Below are positions 1-6,453 of a stretch of DNA of 11,162 bases, piece after piece (within the stretch, counting starts at the first letter, position 1; each line of letters opens with the position of its first letter). The position numbers and the translations under genes were made by a program. This DNA is from Flemingiibacterium sp045579745 (lineage in GTDB: Bacteria; Bacillota; Clostridia; Oscillospirales; CAG-272). Under the pieces are notes generated by a model. It was not told where the DNA came from. It saw only the letters and a program-made list of their open reading frames with translations, and searched no databases. The stretch lies in the NCBI GenBank assembly GCA_045579745.1, contig JAZNMQ010000004.1, positions 1-11,162 of the forward strand, in the 5' to 3' direction.

Positions 1-258
1 ATCATCGTCGCAGTCGCAGTCGCAATCGTCGTCCTCGATCTCGTAGAAATCCTCTTCGAGAGAGCCGAGGTCCTGATCCAACTCATCAAGATATGCGTGA
101 TGAGTATCGATTTCGTCCTCAAGCGCTTCAATCTTGTTAGCCATAGCGCTGATAAGGTCGAGCATTTCAACTAAGAGCTTGTTCTTTGACTTGCAGGTAT
201 CGAGCTCCATGCCCTCTGCAAGACCCTTTAAATATGCTGCTTTTTCTGTAAGTTTCAT
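1..258 (-). CDS. CD1247 N-terminal domain-containing protein (partial, 3' end outside window)
   Basis: The first 86 residues of a protein whose remainder lies beyond base 1. It begins MKLTEKAAYLKGLAEGMELD, which fits the clostridial CD1247-type N-terminal domain (start, 'YLKGLAEG' helix, then a heptad-like acidic helix). Residues 31-70 are strongly helical and acidic, probably a coiled coil. From residue 76 the chain becomes Asp/Cys alternating, with Cys at 79, 81 and 83. Family members commonly carry zinc-ribbon-like Cys pairs after an acidic linker, so this may be the lead-in to a metal-binding part, but that part is not visible. The start is supported by a GAGG Shine-Dalgarno site at 268-271, nine bases from the ATG. 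It lies 92 bases downstream of efp on the same strand with no terminator between, so it is probably cotranscribed with efp, an arrangement usual in clostridia. The function of the family is unknown to me. Confidence 0.8.
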   Translation of the reverse strand, partial: MKLTEKAAYLKGLAEGMELDTCKSKNKLLVEMLDLISAMANKIEALEDEIDTHHAYLDELDQDLGSLEEDFYEIEDDDCDCDCDDD

Positions 259-271
259 TACTAAATACCTC

Positions 272-290
272 GCTTCCACCAGGTGAAAGC
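272..290 (-). other. small hairpin just upstream of the CD1247-type gene's ribosome binding site
   Basis: In the minus-strand transcript GCUUUCA (290-284) can pair with UGGAAGC (278-272), seven pairs with one G-U, around a five-base CCUGG loop. It abuts the GAGG ribosome binding site at 271-268. No U-tract follows, so it is not an intrinsic terminator. It could stabilise or mark the efp/CD1247-type intercistronic region. It may also be chance. Confidence 0.3.
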
Positions 291-350
291 GTCCTTTCAA
301 ATATTTTTAAGACGGTACATATCGGCTATGCTCAATAAAGCAAAGGCTGA

Positions 351-908
351 TTATGCGCGCTCGAGATATTCTCCGGTTCTGGTGTCGATACGGATCTTTG
401 TACCGATGTCGATGAAGAGCGGAACCTTGATGGTTGCGCCGGTTTCAAGTGTTGCGGGCTTGGTTGTACCGGTTGCGGTGTCGCCCTTGAAGCCAGGCTC
501 AGTGTCGGTTACTTCGAGAACTACGAACATCGGAGGTTCAACTGCAAATACATTGCCCTTGTAGGAAATGATCTTGCACATTTCGTTTTCCTTAACGAAC
601 TTGAAGTTGTCGCCGAGCTTGTTCTCCTCGATGGGAAGCTGCTCAAAGGACTCCATGTCCATGAAGTAGTAAAGCTCTCCGTCGCTGTAGAGATACTGCA
701 TCTCGCGTCTTTCAACGATTGCGTTCTCAAATTTGTCGGTGGGGTTGAATGTACGCTCGGTTACTGCGCCTGTGATGACGTTCTTCATCTTGGTGCGAAC
801 GAAAGCTGCGCCTTTTCCGGGCTTAACGTGCTGGAATTCTACAACCTGCAGAACCTGTCCGTCCATTTCGAATGTGATACCGTTTTTAAAATCTCCGGCT
901 ACTACCAT
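351..908 (-). CDS. efp: Elongation factor P
   Basis: EF-P binds between the ribosomal P and E sites and relieves stalling at polyproline stretches. The 185-residue length is normal. The N-terminal KOW-like domain (about 1-62) carries the conserved loop HVKPGKGAAF at 27-36, with Lys32 at its tip, the residue modified in EF-Ps of the Bacillus type (5-aminopentanolylation is described for B. subtilis). The middle OB domain spans about 67-125 (YLYSDGELYYFMD at 73-85) and the C-terminal OB domain about 130-185, with the typical GDTATG..KPATLETG..I.VPLFI block and a GEYLERA end. The ATG at 908 is preceded by GGAGG at 921-925. It is the first gene of a leftward unit with the CD1247-type gene. No modification enzyme is visible in the window. 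The product is cytoplasmic and ribosome-associated. Confidence 0.98.
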   Translation of the reverse strand: MVVAGDFKNGITFEMDGQVLQVVEFQHVKPGKGAAFVRTKMKNVITGAVTERTFNPTDKFENAIVERREMQYLYSDGELYYFMDMESFEQLPIEENKLGDNFKFVKENEMCKIISYKGNVFAVEPPMFVVLEVTDTEPGFKGDTATGTTKPATLETGATIKVPLFIDIGTKIRIDTRTGEYLERA

Positions 909-1000
909 AATACTGTATTTCCTCCATAGATTGAAAATTGACTTTTTTCACAAAATCCGCGCTCGGATCAAATCCGCTCACGAATTGCATTAGTACTTTA

Positions 1001-1029
1001 ATTTTACATCATTTTCGTCAAAATTTCAA
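1001..1029 (-). promoter_or_regulatory. sigma-A-type promoter of efp
   Basis: On the minus strand, a -35 TTGAAA (1029-1024) and a -10 TAAAAT (1006-1001) are separated by exactly 17 bases in an A/T-rich context. This would start transcription near 994 and leave a 5' leader of roughly 85 bases before the efp ATG. The leader contains two GCGGATTT copies and a short CGGAT/ATCCG hairpin (964-976), but no riboswitch that I recognise. Confidence 0.65.
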
Positions 1030-1110
1030 GAGTTTTTTATAAATTTAACGCTATTTTACAATTTGTTCATTTCCGCAAGCTGCGATGCGAGAAATATTTA
1101 CATTAATATC

Positions 1111-1139
1111 TTGCAAAATGTGCGTGATTGTGATATAAT
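1111..1139 (+). promoter_or_regulatory. sigma-A-type promoter of the miaB-mutSL-tgt operon
   Basis: TTGCAA at 1111-1116 and a consensus TATAAT at 1134-1139 are separated by 17 bases. Transcription would start near 1146, giving a leader of about 33 bases to the ATG at 1179, which has a TAGGAG Shine-Dalgarno site at 1168-1173. It lies back to back with the efp promoter in the 270-base divergent region, with the two -35 boxes about 80 bases apart. Confidence 0.75.
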
Positions 1140-1178
1140 TCTATAGTTAGAGGTATAATCGGAACGGTAGGAGATATT

Positions 1179-1856
1179 ATGCTGACAAAAAAGATTCTGA
1201 AGATCGCGGGAGCTTTGATTCTCGTTCTCGCTCTCATTTTGCTTTGCATCTGGCTTATCCCTCTCGTTTTGTCCCTCTCTGAGCCAGAAAATCAAGTGAA
1301 ATTCCGCGAATTTATAGACTCGCTCGGAATTTTTGGCGTGCTCGGCATGTTGCTTTTGCAGATCACTCAAATCATAATTGCCGTAATTCCCGGTGAACCG
1401 ATCGAGCTCTTGATGGGACTGATGTACGGCACCCTCGGTGGGCTTTTTCTCTCCCTTCTCGGCATAGCCGTCGGGCAGATGATAGTCTTTTGGCTCGTTT
1501 TGAAATTCGGTGTCGGCTTTGCAAAAAGGTTCGTCAACACGGACAAATTCCGCGAACTTGAATTTTTAAAAAACGAATCGAAGCGCGATGGACTTATCTT
1601 TACGCTTTTCTTCATCCCGGGAACACCAAAGGATGTGCTGACGTACTTTGCGCCGTTTACGGGCATTGCTCAACGACGATTTCTCATACTTTCAACTCTT
1701 GCAAGGATTCCCTCAGTCGTAACCTCGACATGGGCAGGAGCCTCGGTTTCAAGTGGAAACTTCACAAAAAGCATCATAATTTTCGCCGCAACGGGTATTG
1801 TCGGCGCCGCGGGAATTTTAATTAACAACTATATCACCAAAAGGAATAATAGATGA
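1179..1856 (+). CDS. TVP38/TMEM64 family (VTT domain) membrane protein
   Basis: An integral membrane protein of 225 residues in the VTT ('SNARE-associated Golgi'/DedA-related) superfamily, whose members are tied to membrane lipid transport or scrambling; the substrate here is unknown. An N-terminal membrane helix at about 8-32 is followed by a loop and a hydrophobic block at 48-70. The family motifs are PGEPIELLMG at 71-80 and FFIPGTPKDVLTYFAPFTGI at 144-163, the latter resembling the F-x-P-G-x-P re-entrant motif, and ARIPSVVTSTWAGA at 175-188. Further membrane segments lie near 85-110 and 196-215, ending in a basic tail (TKRNNR). The start ATG has TAGGAG six bases upstream. Its stop overlaps the miaB start (ATGA, 1853-1856), so the two are probably translationally coupled. 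I see no functional reason for a membrane protein to lead a tRNA-modification/repair operon. The family call is secure; the role is not. Confidence 0.92.
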   Translation: MLTKKILKIAGALILVLALILLCIWLIPLVLSLSEPENQVKFREFIDSLGIFGVLGMLLLQITQIIIAVIPGEPIELLMGLMYGTLGGLFLSLLGIAVGQMIVFWLVLKFGVGFAKRFVNTDKFRELEFLKNESKRDGLIFTLFFIPGTPKDVLTYFAPFTGIAQRRFLILSTLARIPSVVTSTWAGASVSSGNFTKSIIIFAATGIVGAAGILINNYITKRNNR

Positions 1857-3250
1857 TAAAGATCACTCCCGAGCAGATCTCCTGCTCATACGATTACATG
1901 AACAAGGTGCGCACACTTGTATCAAGCTCAAATCCGAAATGCTTTATCCGCACCTTTGGCTGTCAGCAAAACGAGGCTGATTCCGAACAGCTTGCGGGAA
2001 TGGCGCTTCAAATGGGATATTCACTTGTTGATGCTCCCGACGATGCCGATTTGATTCTTGTTAACACCTGCGCTGTGCGTGAGCATGCTGAGCTTCGCGC
2101 GCTCTCAACAACGGGTCAGTTCAAGAAACTGAAAGAAAAGAATCCGAACCTTTATATCGGCGTTTGCGGCTGTATGGTCACACAGGAGCATCGCATGAAT
2201 GCGATTAAAAAAAGCTATCCTTATGTTGATTTTCTCATCGGAACGGGAATGCTGTACATGCTGCCGCAGGTGCTTTATGAGAAGATGCAGTCGGGCAAGC
2301 GAAGCTTTACGGTTGACGAGCCCGAGGGCAGTCTTGCAGAGGGCTTGCCGATAAAGCGTGCTTCGCGCTCAAAGGCGTACATCAGCGTTATGTACGGCTG
2401 CAACAATTTCTGCACATACTGCGTAGTTCCCTACACTCGCGGACGCGAGCGTTCACGCTCGAGCGAGGACATTTTAGCCGAGGCAAGACGCGTTATCGCA
2501 GATGGCTGTCGGGAGATAACTCTGCTTGGTCAGAATGTAAACTCCTACCGCGACCGTGAGATAAATTTCGCGAAGCTTCTTGATATGATCTGCGCGATTG
2601 ACGGCAATTTCATTGTCAGATTCATGACAAGCCATCCAAAGGATGCCTCGCACGAGCTAATCGACACTATGGCGAGAAATCCCAAATGCGCCGCTCAATT
2701 TCATCTGCCGCTCCAATCAGGCTCTGAGCGCATTTTAAAAGAGATGAATCGCCGCTACACGCCGGACAGTTATCTTTCGCTTGTTAAATATCTTCGCGAA
2801 AAGCTGCCGAGCGTTGCGATATCGTCAGATATAATTGTCGGCTTCCCCGGCGAGAGCGATGAGGAGTTTGAGGAAACTCTCGAGATGCTTAGGAAGGTCG
2901 AATTTGATATGGTATATTCCTTTATCTATTCGCCCCGTCCGCTGACACCTGCCGCGGCTATGTCGGAGCAAATTCCGCCCGAGATAAAATCCGCACGCTT
3001 TTCAAGACTGCTTGATACTCAAAACGCGATTTCGCTCAAAAAGAATCTCGCGCTTATCGGAAAAACCGAGCGTGTACTGCTTGAGGGCGAGAGCAAAAGC
3101 TCTCCCGATATGTTATCGGGACGGGCTGATTCAAACAAGCTTGTCCACATTCCGAAAACGCCCGAGAGCGAGGCTCTTATCGGTAATTTTGTGACGGCTA
3201 AAATCATCAAGGCGGAAACCTTCGCGCTGTTCGGAGAGCTCGTCAAATAA
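1853..3250 (+). CDS. miaB: tRNA-2-methylthio-N6-dimethylallyladenosine synthase (MiaB)
   Basis: A radical-SAM methylthiotransferase that adds a methylthio group at C2 of i6A37 in tRNAs reading U-starting codons. The 465 residues show the full layout. The N-terminal MTTase domain (about 27-135) has Cys37 (FGCQQNEADSE), Cys73 (NTCAVRE) and Cys107 (CGCM) as ligands of the auxiliary [4Fe-4S] cluster. The radical-SAM core has the motif CNNFCTYC, Cys183/187/190, and later blocks VVPYTRGRERSR, LLGQNVNSY, HLPLQSGS and DIIVGFPGE. The C-terminal TRAM domain spans about 395-465. FGCQQNEADSE and the SPRPLTPAA segment favour MiaB over MtaB or RimO. It starts inside the VTT gene's stop (ATGA). Its stop codon lies in a 23-base tandem duplication. 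No miaA, which makes the i6A substrate, is present in the window. The enzyme is cytoplasmic and likely oxygen-sensitive. Confidence 0.97.
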   Translation: MIKITPEQISCSYDYMNKVRTLVSSSNPKCFIRTFGCQQNEADSEQLAGMALQMGYSLVDAPDDADLILVNTCAVREHAELRALSTTGQFKKLKEKNPNLYIGVCGCMVTQEHRMNAIKKSYPYVDFLIGTGMLYMLPQVLYEKMQSGKRSFTVDEPEGSLAEGLPIKRASRSKAYISVMYGCNNFCTYCVVPYTRGRERSRSSEDILAEARRVIADGCREITLLGQNVNSYRDREINFAKLLDMICAIDGNFIVRFMTSHPKDASHELIDTMARNPKCAAQFHLPLQSGSERILKEMNRRYTPDSYLSLVKYLREKLPSVAISSDIIVGFPGESDEEFEETLEMLRKVEFDMVYSFIYSPRPLTPAAAMSEQIPPEIKSARFSRLLDTQNAISLKKNLALIGKTERVLLEGESKSSPDMLSGRADSNKLVHIPKTPESEALIGNFVTAKIIKAETFALFGELVK

Positions 3251-3293
3251 CACGATTAAATCCCATTAGGTAACACGATTAAATCCCACAAGG
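3248..3293 (+). repeat. 23-base tandem direct repeat spanning the miaB stop codon
   Basis: Two head-to-tail units, 3248-3270 and 3271-3293, share the first 18 bases (TAACACGATTAAATCCCA) and a final AGG, differing only at two positions (TT versus CA). The first unit begins with the miaB TAA stop. The duplication fills most of the 78-base gap between miaB and the next gene's ATG. It does not alter either reading frame. Confidence 0.9.
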
Positions 3294-3328
3294 TGGTTTA
3301 TATATTAAATTCAAAGGAGAAACAAAAC

Positions 3329-3721
3329 ATGGAAATTATGGAGCTTGCCGCTGAGCTTGGCAAAAAGATCAAGGACGACCCCAGACTCGTCGCACTCAAA
3401 AAGGCTGAGGAGGCTTACGAAGCTGACAAGGAGCTTCAGAAAATGATCATCGAATACAACGCTCAGTCCACCGCTATGACTGAGGCTTACAAGAATGAAA
3501 AGCATGACGACGAACTCATCAAGGCTATCGAAATGCGCATTAACACTCTCTATCACGCTATCGTTGAAAACGCAAACATGATCGCGTATCAGCAGGCGCA
3601 GGAGGTTGTTAACGCGTTCATGAACGAGGTCAACGGCGAAATTTCATTCCAGATCACGGGTCAGCGTCCCTGCTCGCACGACTGCTCATCCTGCCACGCT
3701 GACTGCGGACACAATCATTAA
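3329..3721 (+). CDS. YlbF/YmcA family protein, RicA-like, with Cys/His-rich C-terminal tail
   Basis: A 130-residue, mostly helical protein of the YlbF/YmcA family. In B. subtilis the members RicA (YmcA) and RicF (YlbF) form, with RicT, a cytoplasmic [4Fe-4S]-containing complex that acts with RNase Y in mRNA processing and affects competence, biofilm and sporulation. The body (1-105) has the family pattern ELAAELGKKIKDDPRL and a long helix pair ending VVNAFMNEVNGEI. The tail carries Cys115, 119, 122 and 126 interleaved with His117, 123, 128 and 130, a plausible cluster- or metal-binding site. The position directly after miaB and before mutSL matches ymcA in B. subtilis (ymcB/miaB-ymcA-cotE-mutS-mutL), which favours a RicA role; cotE is absent. 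I chose the ATG at 3329 because AAGGAG at 3314-3319 sits nine bases upstream. The in-frame GTG at 3293 has no ribosome binding site and would lie at the edge of the tandem repeat. Confidence 0.88.
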   Translation: MEIMELAAELGKKIKDDPRLVALKKAEEAYEADKELQKMIIEYNAQSTAMTEAYKNEKHDDELIKAIEMRINTLYHAIVENANMIAYQQAQEVVNAFMNEVNGEISFQITGQRPCSHDCSSCHADCGHNH

Positions 3722-3743
3722 GAAAAGTTACCCGCGAAGCTTG

Positions 3744-3805
3744 GCTTTGCAGGTGATATCAAGCGTCTTTTTACAATTCTCACCTGCAAAAGCTCTTTTG
3801 CAGGT
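3744..3805 (+). promoter_or_regulatory. three-arm alternative stem-loop (attenuator-like) between the YlbF-family gene and mutS
   Basis: Arm A GCTTTGCAGGTGA (3744-3756) pairs with arm B TCACCTGCAAAAGC (3780-3793) in 13 pairs with one bulged A. Arm B also pairs with arm C CTTTTGCAGGT (3795-3805) in 10-11 pairs with a minimal loop. The two hairpins exclude each other. The A-B hairpin is followed directly by UCUUUU, so it could act as a weak terminator, while B-C would prevent it. It lies entirely in the 110-base gap upstream of the mutS ribosome binding site (GGAGG 3817-3821). The pairing is visible in the sequence; the regulatory role is inferred. Confidence 0.5.
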
Positions 3806-3831
3806 AAAAAACTCACGGAGGACTCTCGCTC

Positions 3832-6408
3832 ATGACACCGATGATGCTGCAATATTTCTCAATCAAAGAAGAATATTCGGATTGCCTGCTCTTTTACCGT
3901 CTTGGCGATTTTTATGAGATGTTTTTCGACGATGCGATCGTCGCTTCAAAAGAGCTTGAGCTGACGCTGACGGGACGCGACTGCGGTGAGCCCGAGCGCG
4001 CTCCGATGTGCGGAGTTCCGTTTCATTCCGCTGATTCGTACATTGGCAAGCTGATCGATAAGGGTTACCGCGTTGCGATCTGCGAGCAGGTTGAGGACCC
4101 TGCATCGGCAAAAGGGCTTGTCAAGCGCGAGGTTATAAGGGTCGTAACTCCCGGAACGGTTGTCGATTCGGGACAGCTCTCGGAAAAGCTTAACAACTAC
4201 ATTGCATCGATCAGCATTGTTGACGGGCGTGTCGGAGTATCCTTTGCGGATGTTTCAACGGGTCAGCTTTTTGCTACGATTTTCGAGGGAAATGCAAGAT
4301 TCACCCGTCTTTCAAGCGAGCTTGCCGTTTATAAGCCGAGCGAGGTTATTATTCCCGGTTCGATTTCGGAGCTTTATGAGGCAGGCACGCTTATTAAGGA
4401 TCGCCTTGGCTCGTCGGTGCTTCAAAATCAGGCTGCGCGTTACCGCGAGGCTGCTTGCCGTGAGATTTTGGATCTTGAGCTCGGACGTGAGTTTGTTCCA
4501 AACGATTCAAATATGCCGATACTTCTTGCCGCGGGCTCGCTTATCGGCTACATCAAGGAAACTCAAAAAACCGACCTTTCCTATTTTTACGAAATACAGA
4601 TTTACACAGACGGTCAGTTTCTTGACATGGATGTCGCAACACGCAGAAATCTTGAGCTGTGCGAAACCATGCGTTCGGGCGAGAAAAAGGGCTCGCTTCT
4701 TTGGGTGCTAGACCGCACGAAGACCGCTATGGGCGCAAGATTGCTCAGGGGCTGGGTAGAGCTTCCGCTTATAAATCTTTTCGATATTGAGCGCCGACTT
4801 GATGCCGTAAACGAATTATACGACGAGTTTATGCTTCGCGAGGAGCTTATGATACGTCTTAGTGACGTGCTTGACCTCGAGAGATTAACGACCAAGATAA
4901 TCTACGGCACAGCAAACGGCAAGGATCTGAATGCGATAAATTCAACCTTCAGGATTCTTCCCGAGGTTAAAGGGCTGATGTCGGGTGTCTGCACAACAGA
5001 GCTCAGCTCGATTTTTGAGGAGCTTGATACACTTAGCGACCTTGAAGCGCTTATCACAACAAACATCTCCCCCGATGCGCCCTTCTCTGTTCGCGACGGT
5101 CAGATCATCGCGGATGGGGCAAACGAGGAGATCGACTATCTGCGCAGTGTCGTAAAAAATTCCTCAGAGATCATTCAGAACCTTGAAGCCAAGGAGCGCG
5201 AGCTGACGGGCATCAAGAATCTTCGAATCAAATACAACCGCGTTTTCGGGTATTACATAGAGGTAACACGCTCACAGCTAAGTCTTGTACCCGATCGCTA
5301 TACGAGAAAACAGACAACCGCTAACTCGGAGAGATACATAACCGAGGAGCTCAAGGACACCGAGGCGACGCTTCTTGGCGCCGCAGACCGCTTGAATTCG
5401 CTTGAATATGATTTATTCCGCGAGATCTGCCAAAAGCTGACTGAAAATGTTTCGCGTATCAAGCACACATCGGAGCTTATTGCAAAGCTCGACTGCTTCT
5501 TATCGCTTGCGGATGTTGCTGTAAAGGGCGGATATGTTCGCCCGACTGTTGAAAGCTCTGACACGATAAGCATCACCGACGGACGTCATCCCGTTGTTGA
5601 AAAGTTCGTGGCGGACAGCTATTTTGTTCCAAACGACACTCATCTTGATACTCGTGACAACCGCTTAATGCTCATAACAGGTCCGAACATGGCTGGTAAA
5701 TCGACCTACATGCGTCAGGTCGCGCTTATAACTCTGATGGCGCAAATTGGCTCGTTCGTTCCTGCAAAAGCTGCAACGATCGGAATATGCGACCGCATTT
5801 TCACTCGCGTCGGTGCATCGGACGACCTTGCGAGCGGTCAATCGACCTTTATGCTCGAAATGACCGAGGTTGCCAACATATTAAAAAATGCCACGAAAAA
5901 CTCGCTCATCGTTTACGACGAGATCGGACGAGGAACCTCGACCTACGATGGAATGTCGATTGCACGAGCGATAGTTGAATTTACCGCGTCACCGAAGCTT
6001 TCGGCGAAAACGCTGTTCGCGACGCATTATCACGAATTAACCGCGCTCGAGGGAGTTCTTCCCGGCGTTGTCAACTACAATATCGCCGCTAAAAAGCGCG
6101 GCGATGATATCACATTTTTAAGAAAGATCGTTCGCGGCGGTGCTGACGACAGCTACGGAATCGAGGTTGCAAAGCTTGCGGGCGTTCCAAATTCGGTTAT
6201 AAAGCGTGCGCGCGAAATTCTTGCAGAAATTGAATCGGGTGGTATACAGAAGCCACCTGTGCCTGAGAAAAAGGAGCCTGAGGAATCAACGGTTGAGCTT
6301 ATGCTCGCGATGAGCGTTATCGAAACGCTCCGTGGCATGAGCATTGATACGCTGACTCCGATCGAGGCGATGAATGAGCTTTACAAGCTAAAGAAAATGC
6401 TGTCATAG
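3832..6408 (+). CDS. mutS: DNA mismatch repair protein MutS
   Basis: MutS recognises base mismatches and small loops in newly replicated DNA and recruits MutL. The 858-residue length is typical of MutS1. The N-terminal mismatch-binding domain (about 1-115) carries the F-x-E motif in GDFYEM (Phe27, Glu29) that stacks on the mismatch. Connector, core/lever and clamp domains follow (about 120-560, with RNLELCETMRSGEKKGSLLW at 272-291 and the IKYNRVFGYYIEVT clamp/lever block at 466-479). The ABC-type ATPase has Walker A GPNMAGKST (617-625), signature STFMLEM (671-677), Walker B ending in Asp696-Glu697 (VYDEIGRGTST) and the His switch ATHYHEL (730-736). The C-terminal end has the conserved TPIEAMNELYKLK segment. 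The ATG has GGAGG ten bases upstream. It is followed 45 bases later by mutL. No missing key residue was seen. Confidence 0.98.
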   Translation: MTPMMLQYFSIKEEYSDCLLFYRLGDFYEMFFDDAIVASKELELTLTGRDCGEPERAPMCGVPFHSADSYIGKLIDKGYRVAICEQVEDPASAKGLVKREVIRVVTPGTVVDSGQLSEKLNNYIASISIVDGRVGVSFADVSTGQLFATIFEGNARFTRLSSELAVYKPSEVIIPGSISELYEAGTLIKDRLGSSVLQNQAARYREAACREILDLELGREFVPNDSNMPILLAAGSLIGYIKETQKTDLSYFYEIQIYTDGQFLDMDVATRRNLELCETMRSGEKKGSLLWVLDRTKTAMGARLLRGWVELPLINLFDIERRLDAVNELYDEFMLREELMIRLSDVLDLERLTTKIIYGTANGKDLNAINSTFRILPEVKGLMSGVCTTELSSIFEELDTLSDLEALITTNISPDAPFSVRDGQIIADGANEEIDYLRSVVKNSSEIIQNLEAKERELTGIKNLRIKYNRVFGYYIEVTRSQLSLVPDRYTRKQTTANSERYITEELKDTEATLLGAADRLNSLEYDLFREICQKLTENVSRIKHTSELIAKLDCFLSLADVAVKGGYVRPTVESSDTISITDGRHPVVEKFVADSYFVPNDTHLDTRDNRLMLITGPNMAGKSTYMRQVALITLMAQIGSFVPAKAATIGICDRIFTRVGASDDLASGQSTFMLEMTEVANILKNATKNSLIVYDEIGRGTSTYDGMSIARAIVEFTASPKLSAKTLFATHYHELTALEGVLPGVVNYNIAAKKRGDDITFLRKIVRGGADDSYGIEVAKLAGVPNSVIKRAREILAEIESGGIQKPPVPEKKEPEESTVELMLAMSVIETLRGMSIDTLTPIEAMNELYKLKKMLS

Positions 6409-6453
6409 TGCGTTCACGCGCTGACTTAACTAAAACATGAGAGAGGGTGCAAT

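Noticed and set aside
1..42. Repeat-rich start of the window as a CRISPR or satellite repeat
   Set aside because: It is an in-frame Asp/Cys codon run inside a coding region with no spacers.
964..976. Hairpin CGGAT-CAA-ATCCG in the efp leader as a riboswitch element
   Set aside because: Five pairs and a three-base loop with no recognisable aptamer around it.
1128..1159. Second TATAAT at 1154-1159 with TTGTGA upstream
   Set aside because: The spacer would be 20 bases; the TTGCAA/17/TATAAT pair just upstream is much better.
3293..3328. GTG start at 3293 for the YlbF-family gene
   Set aside because: No ribosome binding site there, while the ATG at 3329 has AAGGAG at the right distance and matches family length.
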